DNA of 64,000 bases, from assembly GCA_021014325.1 (NCBI GenBank), contig CM037459.1:19742501-19806500 (forward strand), read 5' to 3'. Positions 52,575-64,000 of this stretch are shown here, one piece after another (position 1 is the first letter of the stretch; every line of letters begins with the position of its first letter). The notes beneath the pieces are model-generated. The model made no database searches. It was not told the DNA's origin and worked only from the letters and a program-made list of their open reading frames with translations. The translations under genes and the position numbers were made by a program. The DNA is from Plazaster borealis (Eukaryota > Echinodermata > Asteroidea > Forcipulatida > Labidiasteridae).

Positions 52575-52946
52575 ATGAGAGATCGCTTAACATCTCAAGG
52601 CCGGACGGCCACTTCAAGGTGAGGGCTACACTTAACCAATTTGGGCTATCGACCCGAATCAACTGCCACCAGGGCACGTTGCCACCTACTCGTTGGGCTG
52701 AAACAGGGTTACCACAGCCTTCACAGTCTGTAAGGATGTAGGCATAGGTATCATCCACTAGGAGCCTGGCTGGTAGAGCAGAATGCACCACCTTCATGAC
52801 CTTCCCAACTTTTTACGAAGCAATTATGGTAAAGTGCCTTGCTCAAGGGCACAAGTGTCATGACCGGGATTCGAACCCACACTCTGCTGCTGACAACACC
52901 AGAGCTTTGGTCCGGTGAACTAGACCGCTCGACCACGACACGCCAC
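52575..52946 (-). mobile_element. tRNA-derived SINE, family A1 (long copy)
   Basis: On the minus strand: GGCGTGTCGTGGTCGAGCGG head, GGGTTCGAATCCCGGTCATG, then TAGTGGATGATACCTATGCC and CTTGAAGTGGCCGTCCGGCC, ending in a T-rich 3' region. It is longer than the copy at 5999-6215. Confidence 0.82.
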
Positions 52947-53167
52947 GAGTATGATCATCAACCAGTGTACATGTACTTCAATTTAGTTAGGATCCCTATG
53001 GACTCTGCAGTGGCTGATAAGTACGATCCTTGAACAGCTCGATCTTTTGACCGCATACAACTTACAAGGCAGGAAATTATCATGATCAAGGCATAGTTGG
53101 TTCTGCGGTACGATACTTCAAGCAAAGGGGAGTAGAGGAGAAATTCCGGAGGTACGGAACATGGCGA

Positions 53168-53596
53168 TACACCCTGTCAGGGCTTGAATTTTTGGTAAAA
53201 TGCCACAAGACCGCAGGGCTTGTAGCTGAAAATGTTTGCTCGACCAGAATTTATTTTACAAGACCAGAATCTAAACGAGAAAGACCTTTTTACAAAGTTT
53301 AACATATAAACTGTTCTATTTGAACCGACACTAAGGGAAGATTTATCTTTGTCTTATAGGGGAGTGTACTGTGATACTCGACAGAATTGAAAGTTTTTTA
53401 CCAGACTCAAAGTCAACATTTGATTTTTGTTTTTTTTTTATGATTTTTTTTTTATAATTAGTATTACACAGAGAGGTAATTATTATTCAATTGAAAAACA
53501 AAAGACAGTCGGACTTTCCCGGTCCTGAGTTTACTGGCCCAAAGCTGAAATCACTGGCCTCGGGCCTCTGGTCCAGCGTAAAATTCGAGCCCTGAC
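53168..53596. repeat. TIR element with CAGGGCTTGAATTT ends
   Basis: CAGGGCTTGAATTT at the left and AAATTCGAGCCCTG at the right, about 430 bp apart. Inside are ACAAGACCGCAGGGCTTGTA and CTCGGGCCTCTGGTCCAG. A related decayed copy may be at about 55735-55970. Confidence 0.65.
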
Positions 53597-53822
53597 TGTA
53601 CACAGGGGCACAGCAGTAAGCTGTATGCAGTGCACTGCAATAGTGTCAACAACATTAAGAAATTACAGACACATAAATCACATTAGTCACTGAACATCAA
53701 GGCAAGGATCAAGACACAGATCCTAGCCCTGGGTTTAATTTCACAATCAGTAAGCTTTCAAACTGAAATTTAAACAATGATGTTTTTTTAATCCTTATCC
53801 TTTACAATACATTTAAGGGAGA

Positions 53823-54080
53823 ACTCAGCCCAATTTCATGGCTCTGGTTACCGCCGAATTCTGCACTTACGATCTTCATTCTCTGCTTACTGTGCAAGCG
53901 CCGAATTTCTGCGCTAGCTGTGTAAGCGAGAATGCCTAGTAACGTGGAGTACGCACGCGCACAAGTAAAAACTCCCTGCTAATCCCGCGAAATACGCATG
54001 ACGTAAGCCCGGAATTCTCTGCTGTTGTAAGCGCCGATTCTTTGCTTACGGTAAGCAGAGCCATGAAATTGGGCCCTGCT
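53823..54080. repeat. Fold-back element, family G variant
   Basis: CAGCCCAATTTCATGGCTCT to GCAGAGCCATGAAATTGGGC. The interior is built of CTTACGGTAAGC and GCGCCGAATTCTGC-like motifs. Confidence 0.8.
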
Positions 54081-55105
54081 GTAACTCCAGTAACCAGGCC
54101 TCTAAAACAGCCACTGGCAACAGTCCAGAAACCCCACAACTGAACCAGTCTTGTGCCTAGTGTTTTTCCAATGTGATTTACTAATACATACATGTACTTA
54201 AGCTTTTTCCATTCAAAATTTCCTTTTAACATTTTGCAGCAAATACTCATTTATACAAATATTGGATGCATATTGAGTGCATTGGCACAGACTAAAATTT
54301 CGAGGTGAAATCTGGACTCATTCCATTTCACAGGGCGAATGCAAGTGAAAATGGAAAAGCCAGATTTCACCGAGTGATTATTATGAGAACCTTTCCTTTG
54401 TCAAGTCAGGGTTTCATTGTGACAACGATATTCTCAAAAGGAAAACGATTAGACTCTGGAAGCTCAAAAACAATTCTGAATAATACTATCACGTCAGAGC
54501 CGCCAACTTTTGCATCTTACAATCAGGGAGATCTCGTACAACAATCAGGGCGATATTAGAACTACATTCAACATAACAGGGAACAATTTTCAATACTCAC
54601 GGAGATTTTCAAAGTTGCTCATCCGAACATGGATAAATTAGTTTGTTTTCAGGGAACTTTCTGGAACTTTAGAGGACTGGAATTCTTTTTGAAATACCGA
54701 CCCGAAGTTGCTATATAAGAAGTAAATCAAGAAGTATACAGAGGGGTAATTATGGAGGCTTTTGAATTAAGTTACGGTTTCGCCGACTTGAGAGAGCTGT
54801 TGTGAACATGTAACATTCATGTGTTTTTGTCAGAGAGTGGGGTACCTGACCCCAAGAGGCCCCACATAGATGGCCGACTGAGAATTGGACCACACTAAAA
54901 TTGAACAAATTAAGGGTACAGTTCAAGGCAGCGAGACGCCTACACAAGCAACAGCTACACAACAAACATGTGGGGTGTCTGTACCAACTACAAACAGTAT
55001 GTATCACAGAGAAGAACGATCACATTATGCATACATAGACGTAAACTGAAACAGCTCGTCAATGTACATCGGCAATGGGCAAACTAATCCAGCGTGATTT
55101 ATCTT
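54081..55105. other. Gene-free stretch
   Basis: An inverted pair ATTTCGAGGTGAAATCTGGA / AAGCCAGATTTCACCGAG lies at about 54297-54376. No exon was recognised. Confidence 0.45.
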
Positions 55106-55525
55106 GTGGCGTGTTGTGTCCGAGCTGTCGCCAAGCGCACCGGACTCAAGCTCTGGTGATTCTGATCAGCAGAGTGTGGGTTTGAGTCCTGGTCTTGACA
55201 CTTGTGTCCTTGAGCGAGACACTTATTGCTTTGCCCTTCGGGACATAGTCGGAGGACCCGTGTGTTGTGTAATACACAAAAAATAACCCAGTTACACTTA
55301 TAAGAGAAGGGGTTCACCCTGGTGTTTCCTGGTATGGTTGGCTGCATATTGTGACACAGCATCTTGTAAATCGTTACATGGTACAATGTAAACAAATGAG
55401 TCTAATATTTCAAACACAGCTCTGCATACCTTGTTAGAAAAAATAATGAGCGCTTTTGAGACTCCCTTGGGCGTGATAAAGCGCTATATAAGAACTGTGT
55501 ATTATTATTATTGTTATTATTATCT
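55106..55525 (+). mobile_element. tRNA-derived SINE, family A, full length with ATT tail
   Basis: Head GGCGTGTTGTGTCCGAGCTG, GGGTTTGAGTCCTGG, body GGTGTTTCCTGGTATGGTTG, the 3' end GCGCTATATAAGAACTGTG and a TATTATTATTATTG tail. This is the most complete plus-strand copy and shows the shared 3' end of the family. Confidence 0.88.
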
Positions 55526-55988
55526 TCCGGTAGGCATGCTATCTCAGCAATGCATAGTTTGAATTTATTTAAATGTATCTACAGGTATAAATTTACACGT
55601 TTGTTTGTTTTTTGGAATCCGAGTACATTCATTTCAATCCTCATGTTTCAATAAACACACCACAAAATCAACCTGAGAAAGTTTTGTCACATTAGATCAT
55701 CCCATGTAGCTCTACAAATGGAAGGAGATCGACAGGGCCAAAATTTCACTAATAAAATCTCCACCAGACCACAGGTTTTGTAAAAAATTTACAGCACCAA
55801 AACTATTTACACAAGACCTAAAATGTTTCTCTTTCTATTTTAGTATTTTCTGAACTTTTAGGCAGAGGTTTTGATTTCAAATCTTGAATAGCTCATACAT
55901 GTATGGGGGAGGGGAGGAGGGAAGGACAGACTGCAGGACTTATTCGGTTGTCAGGGCTTAATGCTAAAATGACTCGACTCTGGACAGT

Positions 55989-56241
55989 ACTTTTCTGACA
56001 CCTCTTTCTTCAAACCCCCGCAGGTCAAAAGGATCGATAGGCCACGCTTTCACGGTCTGTATTCATACTGAAAATCAAAATCAAATGAGCTTTTGTCCTA
56101 TTTGCTCTACGCGAGGTTTCCGTCCTCGCTGAGCTCGCCTTAGGACACCTGCGTTACCCTGCTGTAACTCCCTGCCTGACGCTGTAGTCGGAGCGGGTCG
56201 CGCCCCCGGCTAGCCGTGAAGCGGCCCGGGCGCTGGCGCTG
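55989..56241 (-). pseudogene. 28S rRNA pseudogene fragment
   Basis: On the minus strand it reads GGCGCGACCCGCTCC, GTAACGCAGGTGTCCTAAGG, CGAGCTCAGCGAGGACG, GAAACCTCGCGTAGAGCA, TTGATTTTCAGTATGAATAC and AGACCGTGAAAGCGTGGCCT. It ends at GGTGTCAGAAAAGT. These are the well-known contiguous motifs of the 3' part of eukaryotic 28S rRNA. The segment just before GTAACGCAGG lacks the GGGGCGGTACACCTGTCAAA part and carries several substitutions, so it is a non-functional piece. It is far GC-richer than its surroundings. Confidence 0.9.
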
Positions 56242-56758
56242 TGGTCTAGTAGGCATTTTGAGCCTAGATTGATTACAAGGGGATTGTATGTAGTTGTTGT
56301 CAGTCATAAGACCAATGTTGTACATTCACCTGTAAACTTACCCTAACTCAAAATCTTACCTCCAAGCATGTTGATATCTGATATTAGTCAACACTGTGCG
56401 AGGTATTTTGCCAACTATTCACAGAGGTGAATGTAAACAAGTTTGTTGTAAATAATAAATGTGACTTCTTTGTATGTGGGCATAGCCTACACTTGATACT
56501 GCTGCATTCCATATGCTGCTTTTTTAATCTAAATGCTCTTCTTTGTTTAGGTGGGCTCAGACTTGGTTTCTTGTGAGTTTTCTAAACATAATGTTCACAT
56601 TTTTTGTTAAATCCACTCAGATTTTAGTGTGTACTTTTGTTGTACTGTTTTGTACTTTTTGTTGTAATTTAATGTTTACTGTTTAATGTTCCACCTTCTC
56701 TTAATCCTATAGATTTTGAAGCATTTTTTTAAATTGTAATTTCAATGAAATTTCAGTC

Positions 56759-57115
56759 TCCTGATGATGACTAGAGCAAGCTAGTCAAAACGTTGAGACC
56801 AATAAGAACTCACTCCGCAGCAGTGAAATTATTAACGAGAAGTCCCCTCGAAAGTAGTAGTCCCGACTGATTTCCTACCTTCCGCCCAGGTAGTAGTTAA
56901 GAAGCAGGACAGTTCTTTTCAGAACTTGGTAGTCTCCCAAATTCCGAAATCTACTCTGCGGCAGTAGAATAGTCTCCCGAATTCTGAAATCTACTCCGCT
57001 GCAGTAGAATACATAGCAAGACAAGTTCTCAAAGAACAAAAATCTACACATCAAAGTAGATATGCACATGGTGTTACCGCAAACTGAATATACAATTTTG
57101 CCTTTGGCAACCAAG
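56759..57115 (+). repeat. Penelope-like retroelement terminal sequence (plus)
   Basis: CTGATGATGACTAGAGCAAG, CTAGTCAAAACGTTGAGACC, then AATTCCGAAATCTACTCTGC and GGTGTTACCGCAAACTGAAT. It is the inverted counterpart of 21985-22330 and contains an extra internal duplication of the GTCTCCCGAATTCTGAAATC segment. Confidence 0.5.
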
Positions 57116-57325
57116 TTGAAGGTTTTTATTAAACCATGAATAATAATAATAATAGCATCCAGATTGTGCTCAAACTTCAAATGCATGGGTCGCAGTCTGT
57201 AAATAATGAAACCAATGAGTTACATTTGAATGAGGTCTGTTAAAGGTTTCAATGCCAAAGCAATGCCCCCATGTGACATAAAATTGCAAAAATACTGGAT
57301 TTAGTCCGAGGAATTCACATATCAG

Positions 57326-57699
57326 TTAAAGGCATCGTACACGTTTGGTAATTGTCAAAGACCAGTGTTCTCATTTGGTGTATCCCAACATATGCATAAA
57401 ATAACAAGCCTGTGAAAATTTGGGCTCAATTGGTCATCGAAGTTGCAAGAAAATGATGAAAGAAAAAATACCCTTGTTGTACAAATTTGTGTGCTTTCAG
57501 ATAGGAATAAAAACTTCTTGCAAGAAGTTTTTATTAATTTAGTGAGAAATTACCTCTTTCTCAAAAACTACGTTACTTCAGAGGGAGTCGTTTCCTACAA
57601 TGTTTTATACTATCAACAGCTCTCTGTTGCTCTTTACCAAGTCAGTTTTTATGCTAATATATATTTTGAGTAATTACCAAACGTGTATGATGCCTTTAA
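57326..57699. repeat. MITE family A, copy 5
   Basis: TTAAAGGCATCGTACACGTT to AACGTGTATGATGCCTTTAA, with TTAA on both sides and the CTTCTTGCAAGAAG centre. Confidence 0.9.
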
Positions 57700-57889
57700 A
57701 CCTAACTTGCAAATGGCTTTTTATTTTTACAGGGGGTTTCCTTCTGAGGATTTTCCATCTCTCTACTTCAAGTTCACCACAAATGGACAATCAAAGGTTT
57801 AGAAACAACAGCTTGCATGTCTTTCTCGCCTTCATGACAACTTCACTTTTTTCACTGAAGGTTAGAGGCGAGGGAAAATTGATCCCTAA

Positions 57890-58860
57890 GGGTGTTATCC
57901 CAAAAGGGCATCTGATAACCCCATTAGGGACCTTTAACATCCCCATTGTGGCCACTGATATCTCAATTGGGGAACAATAGTATCCCCATTGGGGATCCTA
58001 AAATATCCCCATTGGGACATTCAATATCCTCATTGGGGAAAACTTATACATCCATTGGGGAACACTGATATCCCCATTGTGGCCTCTGATATCTCAATTG
58101 GGGATCCTAAAATATCCCCATTGGGACATTCAATATCCTCATTGAGGAAAACTTATACACCCATTGGGGAACACTGATACACCCATTGGGGAACAGTGAT
58201 ATCCCCATTGTGGCCTCTGATATCTCAATTGGGGATCCTAAAATATCCCCATTGGGACATTCAATATCCTCATTGGGGAAAACTTATACATCCATTGGGG
58301 AACACTGATATCCCCATTGTGGCCTCTGATATCTCAATTGGGGATCCTAAAATATCCCCATTGGGACATTCAATATCCTCATTGAGGAAAACTTATACAT
58401 CCATTGGGGAACACTGATATCCCCATTGTGGCCTCTGATATCTCAATTGGGGATCCTAAAATATCCCCATTGGGACATTCAATATCCTCATTGAGGAAAA
58501 CTTATACACCCATTGGGGAACACTGATACACCCATTGGGGAACAGTGATATCCCCATTGTGGCCTCTGATATCCCAATTGGGGAGCAACAGTGTCCCCAT
58601 AAGAGACCTCTGATAGCCCATGGTAGGTTTATCCCCATGGGATCCCTCTGACACCCCCATTGGGACATTCAATATCCTCATTGAGGAAAACTTATACACC
58701 CACTGGGGAACACTGATATCCCCATTGTGGCCTCTGATGTCCCAATGGGTGATCAACAGTGTCCCCATAAGAGACCTCTGATAGCCCATGGTAGGTTTAT
58801 CCCCATGGGGCCCCTCTGACACCCCCATTGGGACTTTCATATTCCCCCCATTGGGGATCT
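57890..58860. repeat. Minisatellite of CCCATTGGGG units with 109/131-bp higher order
   Basis: About 970 bp built from short units around CCCCATTG and CATTGGGGA. GGCCTCTGAT recurs at 58081, 58212, 58321, 58430, 58561 and 58729. Spacings are 131, 109, 109, 131 and 168, so the basic higher-order unit is 109 bp with an optional 22-bp module. Long open frames in it are compositional. Confidence 0.92.
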
Positions 58861-59699
58861 TTATATTGTAGTAGACCTTACAGCAATTTTCTTTATTACG
58901 TAACGCCAGGTGTATTTTCAGACTATAAAAACACACTCTCTCCCTCACTTATCTCCCCGACTCACCAGGAGAGGCCGCAGTTACAGCCAGCAGAGTGTAC
59001 GTATATAAATAGCGCTACTATTCCTTTGGAGGACAACCCACCATACTTCGTTAATTCCTTTAGGATTCTTGTTGCTGTGGTGTGCTGCTTGGCAGTAGTA
59101 CACAGCTAATACATAGGCACACCGCGGTAACAAGTTCTCATTCAACAAAACATTATATTTTCTTTGGCAAAAGTATTGCCCTCTTATTCTTGGTTTACAA
59201 AAAGGCAAATTCGCCAATTTACCATTGAGTTTTCATTACTTTCATTTCACCCGAGCAAAGAACACGCTACTAAAATATCCTCACTGGGATAAAGCCAGTT
59301 CAAATCAGGGTATAAAGTTGTCCAAATTAGGCTAGTTATTTATCACTATCCCAATGAGTACATTGTATCATGGGAACCTCCCCCCCCCCCCCCCCCATCC
59401 ATAGCCAGACAGCATTTAACCTTCAGCAACCCTAAGGGGGGAAAGTTACGAGTTATTAGTTTTTTCCTTCACAGTTTCACTAAACCATTGGGCTGCTAAT
59501 TGTCCCTGGTTGTAATCAGCAGTAGGCGTATGACGCATAGCTTCAAATTGACGAGGGTAGGGGTCACAAGTTGGCGTCCTTAGCTTACACAACATGCACC
59601 CACACTCTCAGTCAGTTTTGAGGAGATAGTTGGCTTCTGTCTAGGAGTGCATTTAGCTCCCGGATTCTACAGTCAGTTTACAAACACTCGGACCCAAAA
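58861..59699. other. Gene-free stretch
   Basis: A run of about 17 C lies at 59380-59396. No exon recognised. Confidence 0.4.
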
Positions 59700-60065
59700 C
59701 AGGTCCCAATTTCATAGAGCTGCTTAAGCACAAAAAGTAGCTAAAAAGCACAACAAAATTATGCTTACCAGAATAAGGTTACCAGCCATACTAGCATACC
59801 ACAAGTACAATTTATGACTGGTATCCTGCTCATTTCTGCTTAGCAGAACATTTTTAAGCAATATTTTCTGCTTAAGCAGCTCTATGAAATTGGGCCCTTG
59901 TCAGCCCCAAATTCTGCTTAAGCACAGAAATACATTGCTTAGAGAAAAAACTGACACCCAGCCAAAATAGCATGTAAATCACACTTGTTTGTGTGACTGG
60001 TGCCCTACAACTTTTGTTTCTATGCTTAGCAAATTTTTATGCTGATCAATTTTGTTGAAAGTAGG
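59700..60065. repeat. Two fold-back family G elements
   Basis: 59700-59898 is a complete copy (GTCCCAATTTCATAGAGCTG to AGCTCTATGAAATTGGGCCC). 59905-60065 is a second, half-decayed one (CCCAAATTCTGCTTAAGC). Confidence 0.82.
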
Positions 60066-60587
60066 CTCTCGAGAAGAAGAAACCCAGTAGGATTTATTCC
60101 AAGTTTTGAAAATGGCTATTGAAAGAGATTGTCTGATGTTCTGAGAAAGATGATTCCACAATCTACATTGTAGGTGCAGCAATAGAAAAGGTAGGACCCC
60201 CCCCCCCCCTGAAGGATTAGGGTTCTCGCCATGCACAAGCTAGCATTTCGGGCTGACACGCACGATTTGCGTGCCGATACGCGCAAATTTCGGCCGATAA
60301 ACACACAAAAACAACAATAATTTTATTTTATATTTTCACAAAAAACATCAAGAGAAAACCATCAAGAATGCTCCAGATTGCACAGTAGGGCTTTTAAAAC
60401 CAAGATAAACACCAAGTAGAAAACATTCCGAAGACCTTGTTTCATTTCAGCGTGCTTCGGCCAAACATCCACAAATTTGGGTCCAGAATACCCCACAGTT
60501 TTGAAAAAAAAATCTGGGGAGAACCCAGAGGACTGAAGTGTGGGTGCAGGAACATAAAGCTATGAAGGAAAAGAGAGAGAATGCATT

Positions 60588-60969
60588 TTAAAGGCATCGT
60601 ACACGTTTGGTAATTGTCAAAGACCAGTGTTCTCACTTGGTGTATCCCAACATACATGTATGCATAATATAACAAGCCTGTGAAAATTTGGGCTCAATTG
60701 GTCATCGAAGTTGCAAGAAAATGATGAAAGAAAAAACACCCTTGTTGTACAAATTTGTGTGCTTTCAGATAGGAATAAAAGGCTTCTAGCTAGAAGTCTT
60801 TTATTATTTTAGTGAGAAATTACCTCTTTCTCAAAAACTACGTTACTTCAGAGGGAGTCGTTTCTCACAATGTTTTATACTATCAACAGCTCTCTGTTAC
60901 TTGTTACCAAGTCAGTTTTCATGCTAATATATATTTTGAGTAATTACCAAATGTGTACGATGCCTTTAA
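60588..60969. repeat. MITE family A, copy 6
   Basis: TTAAAGGCATCGTACACGTT to ATGTGTACGATGCCTTTAA, TTAA on both sides. The centre reads GGCTTCTAGCTAGAAGTC instead of CTTCTTGCAAGAAG. Confidence 0.9.
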
Positions 60970-61720
60970 ACCGAACAAATTTCCAAAAGGGTGATTACAA
61001 ATTTAGACTTTAGACACATTGTGAGCCATCCCAGTCTACACATCAGTGCAGCATTTCAATTTCTAAAGCTGTAAAGAAGGGTCCAGTGACTACTGACCGA
61101 GCAGCACACTCCATTAAACCAGCAGCACCATGGAAACTATATATACCCATGTCTCCTTATTTAACACCTCATTAACTCTCCTTTTCAAAAAACAATTCCA
61201 CTTAATTGTCACCATTTTAATGACAGCACTTCGGGCAGAAACCCATTACCCAGTAATAAATGAATAATATCCACATTGGCAAAACAGGTCACATTTATAA
61301 TTATGAGTCATTAATCAAATCATCTCCCCACGGCCAACAAGCGCATTCAAGGAAAATAACACATATTCACATTGTTGATGATTATCAAGGGGAAAAACAA
61401 ATAGATATCGACGAGGGAAGATTGCAAGCTGAATTATTCACTTGTTTTGAGGAGTAGGACAAGTTATACGAATAGATTTTTTTCAGAAATAGAAATAAAA
61501 TATCAAAGTGTGTGTGTTCTTTTCAAATGCAAATCTGAGAACTAAACAAAGTTATTACTTCAGGAAAGGTTTTTTTTTGTGCATGTAGTTTTGCACAAGA
61601 CTTCCTGATTTTGTTAAAAATTACTCACACTTTATAACTACCTAAAAAACTTACATACTGATTACTGAACGACACTGTGTAGCGCAGCTCCGAGTAAACA
61701 TAAATGCGGGGCAATAACAT
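60970..61720. other. Gene-free stretch
   Basis: A 65-codon plus frame at 61260-61457 starts MNNIHIGKTGHIYNYE; no support beyond being open. Confidence 0.35.
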
Positions 61721-62031
61721 ACCTGCCAACATTGAAACCTCAGAAATAGGAACATCAGTTCTACGAGGCCACAGATAGCGACACAAGAAGTTGTGTGAGG
61801 AAAGCTTATTACATGTACACATACAAATGATGTACATGTACATGTATGTATTAAAAACAATGTACAAAAATCACTGTCTCAAAGCAAATGGCACTCTTTT
61901 TTGCCAGAACTTTTTCATCTTGTCCATTGCTGTCTCTTGTCAGAAATAGGAATGTTCTGATTTGTTGTGGCCTGTAAGCTCAAAAATCTGGACAATTCCA
62001 CTTAAATCTGAGCAGTTGGCAGGTACGCAAT
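61721..62031. repeat. Dispersed TIR element, family K, copy 2
   Basis: ACCTGCCAAC to GTTGGCAGGT, flanked by GCAATAA on both sides (61711-61717 and after the right TIR). The interior matches 5290-5598. Confidence 0.8.
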
Positions 62032-62036
62032 AAGCC

Positions 62037-62156
62037 ATTTTGAGGTACATGTATGGTGGACACATTACTGCAGCACTATTAGGTTTGAGGTAAATTTGTC
62101 TGTATACACCCAAACCAAACAGTGCACTCCTTTTGCGTCCACCATATCTCAAAAAG
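62037..62156. repeat. Short MITE
   Basis: TTTGAGGTACATGTATGGTG and GCGTCCACCATATCTCAAAA are imperfect complements about 100 bp apart. Confidence 0.6.
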
Positions 62157-62429
62157 GTTAATGGCAACCTATGGTTAAACAACAAAAATGTACTGCTGGA
62201 ATAGTGAGACAATAATTTGCTAGACACTGTACACCCTTGCTCTATGGATAATGTACTGTGTTCGTTGGATTGGAATCAGCAAAAATGGTGAGTTGAGCAA
62301 CTCCACTTCAAATGTGCACTGATGTGATGCCTGCGATTGAAGTGAATGGTGAGCAGACACTGAACAATCATCCCCGATATATCCCACTGCAGTTTCTACA
62401 TCATTGTTAAAATTATTAATATTTCTGGT

Positions 62430-62755
62430 AATGAAACATAGTTTGCCTCGGAAGTGAACTTAATCACTGTAGCTCGCAAGGAAACCTGTAAAAAAGGGTG
62501 CTTGTTATGTGAACCAGAAACACCGGGGTTAACCCCTACTCTTCCACGGTAAACATTCTGGGTTCTTTTACGTGCACTACCAATCCTAATACTGGGAACC
62601 TAGGGCATAATGTCCCATCTGAAGGACAACACAAATTATGATAAAGTATCCTGCTCAAGGACACAAGTGCCATGACCGGGACTCGAACCCACACTCTGCT
62701 GATCAGAAACACAAGAGCTTGAATCCTGTGTTCTTAATCGCTTGGCCCACTGCAG
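62430..62755 (-). mobile_element. tRNA-derived SINE, family A, alternative body
   Basis: Plus strand CACCGGGGTTAACCCCTACT, TAATGTCCCATCTGAAGG and ACCGGGACTCGAACCCACAC, matching 16085-16393 inverted. The tail side shows TTCTGGTAATGAAAC. Confidence 0.78.
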
Positions 62756-63193
62756 TATCTACATCATTGGTAATGGAGCTGTAAAGAGTGTCTGGTAAAA
62801 AGTAAATGAACACGTCCCATCCATAATAAGAAACAAGACAGGCAGAGAACAACATGTTTCAGTTCCCACATGTTTCATGATTTCGTGATAATGCCACGCA
62901 GTACAAACCAAAAGAGAAAACAAATAATGTGAAACAAATTATTTGCCAAAAATGCTTCACACGACTCCCTTAAACTTAGTCGTCATAAACTGTGATTATC
63001 ACAGAGGCCTCGGCAAATGTCAGCAAATTGAAACCTCGCTGCTTTGCACACCGCGAACAAAGTTAAACAATCGGTTCAAACTGCGGACATGCCCAGCCGA
63101 CTAAAAGCCACTCCTGGGCGGACTGTGGAGGGCGCACTGCATTGTGAATCGTCCATAGTAACTTGAACAAGATAACTTTAACTTTAACTTCAT
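62756..63193. other. Gene-free stretch
   Basis: Nothing recognised. Confidence 0.4.
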
Positions 63194-63576
63194 TTAAAGG
63201 GATTGTATACGTTTGGTAATTGGAACCCATTGTTTGTTTCAATCCTATATAGTTGTAGATATATACCATAAAACTAACCTGTGAAAACTTAATTTCAAAA
63301 GGTGGTAGCGTTTTTGGAAAATTGCCGAAAATCTGGAACGGTTATGTCCATGCAGGAAGAATAATCTGCAATTGGAATACACACTCTGAGAAAAACGCTT
63401 CTCAGATTCAAATTTGTTGGGATAAAAGTGATATCTTTTTCCATAACCGCAGTGCTTCGAAGTGAACAGTTTCTCAAAATGCATTATAATATCCAAAGCT
63501 GCTGTACTTCTTACCAAGTAAGTTTTTAATGCCATTAATTTTCAGAGTCATTACCAAACGTATACAGACCCTTTAA
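63194..63576. repeat. MITE family B, copy 3
   Basis: TTAAAGGGATTGTATACGTT to ACGTATACAGACCCTTTAA, both TTAA ends present; same orientation as copy 2. Confidence 0.88.
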
Positions 63577-64000
63577 GAAGCCCTTAAAAAAAGAGCATGG
63601 AGGGATTGGAGGCTTTTTAAAAATATGAAATCTGTATTTAGTTGTTATATTTCCATATCTGATATCACACCATACTGTAAAAACACAATGTGGTTGAACA
63701 TTTAAGACCCAAAGTCTCCAAGCTGCTCTTTTGACATGACAACAAACAATGCTCCTTCTCTGCCAAGACACACACACTGTGAAATGAACTTTGCCTTTTG
63801 GGGTTTGAGTAAAAGTTTAGTTTTTAAAGTGCTGATTGAAGACTGCTTCTCCCGACCCCCTTGTGAACTTTGAATGTTCCAAAAATAAATAAACAAAAGA
63901 CTTAGCCCTTAAAGGGTAATTACATCATTGTTTTTTGGAAGAGTAAATTAACTCCCATCTTCTAGTTTCTTTCAATCAACAAACCAACAAAACTGGTCAA
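63577..64000. other. Gene-free stretch to window end
   Basis: No exon or recognised repeat. Confidence 0.4.

Noticed and set aside
56300..56320. Minus-strand sequence near a WSYE-like codon series, considered as the end of CHSY exon 2
   Set aside because: The reading gives GLMTDN, no donor follows and no CHSY homology precedes it.
57989..58948. Open frames on both strands over the CCCATTGGGG minisatellite
   Set aside because: Both strands are open because of the repeat composition; no start context, domain or splice support.

Overview
The window is eukaryotic, intron-rich, AT-rich DNA from an animal, most likely an echinoderm and perhaps a sea star. Two host genes can be read with confidence, both on the minus strand. 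The organism call is an inference. It rests on two metazoan genes with ordinary GT-AG introns and on a dense load of short fold-back elements, TTAA-flanked MITEs and tRNA-derived SINEs of the kind I associate with asteroid genomes. There are no bacterial operons, CRISPR arrays or functional RNA genes.

Gene 1 (5686-27340, minus) is an Shc adaptor (SHC1/dShc family). Ten coding exons were assembled with matching splice phases. From 5' to 3' they are 27283-27340, 26481-26600, 23878-23931, 22862-22913 and 21383-21509 (most of the PTB domain), then 18826-18976, 17694-17892 and 10089-10283 (the CH1 linker with tyrosine motifs), then 7401-7879 (a polyproline stretch plus the N-terminal half of SH2) and 5686-5835 (the C-terminal half of SH2, with the stop). 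The exon for the start of the PTB domain and the N-terminus was not found. It may lie in the 500-N gap (29647-30146) or farther up. A possible extra CH1 exon sits at 14528-14825.

Gene 2 (48577-50202, minus) is the large last exon of a chondroitin sulfate synthase (CHSY1/CHSY3 type). Its 5' exons were not found between 50203 and the window end. The two genes are in the same orientation, about 21 kb apart.

The rest is introns and intergenic DNA filled with mobile-element remains. They include six copies of one ~370-bp TTAA MITE, four copies of a second and three of a third, many fold-back elements that begin and end in GGGCCCAATTTCATAGAGC-like sequence, at least four tRNA-derived SINE families, three decayed LINE reverse-transcriptase C-termini, Penelope-like terminal sequences, a 28S rRNA pseudogene fragment and several minisatellites.

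The most striking structure is a minisatellite (6454-7404) that begins exactly at the 3' end of the Shc SH2 exon. Its ~108-bp units each carry a copy of the last 17 exon bases and of the GTAAGT splice donor, so one exon end is followed by eight further identical donors. The first three extra donors are in frame with the SH2 domain.
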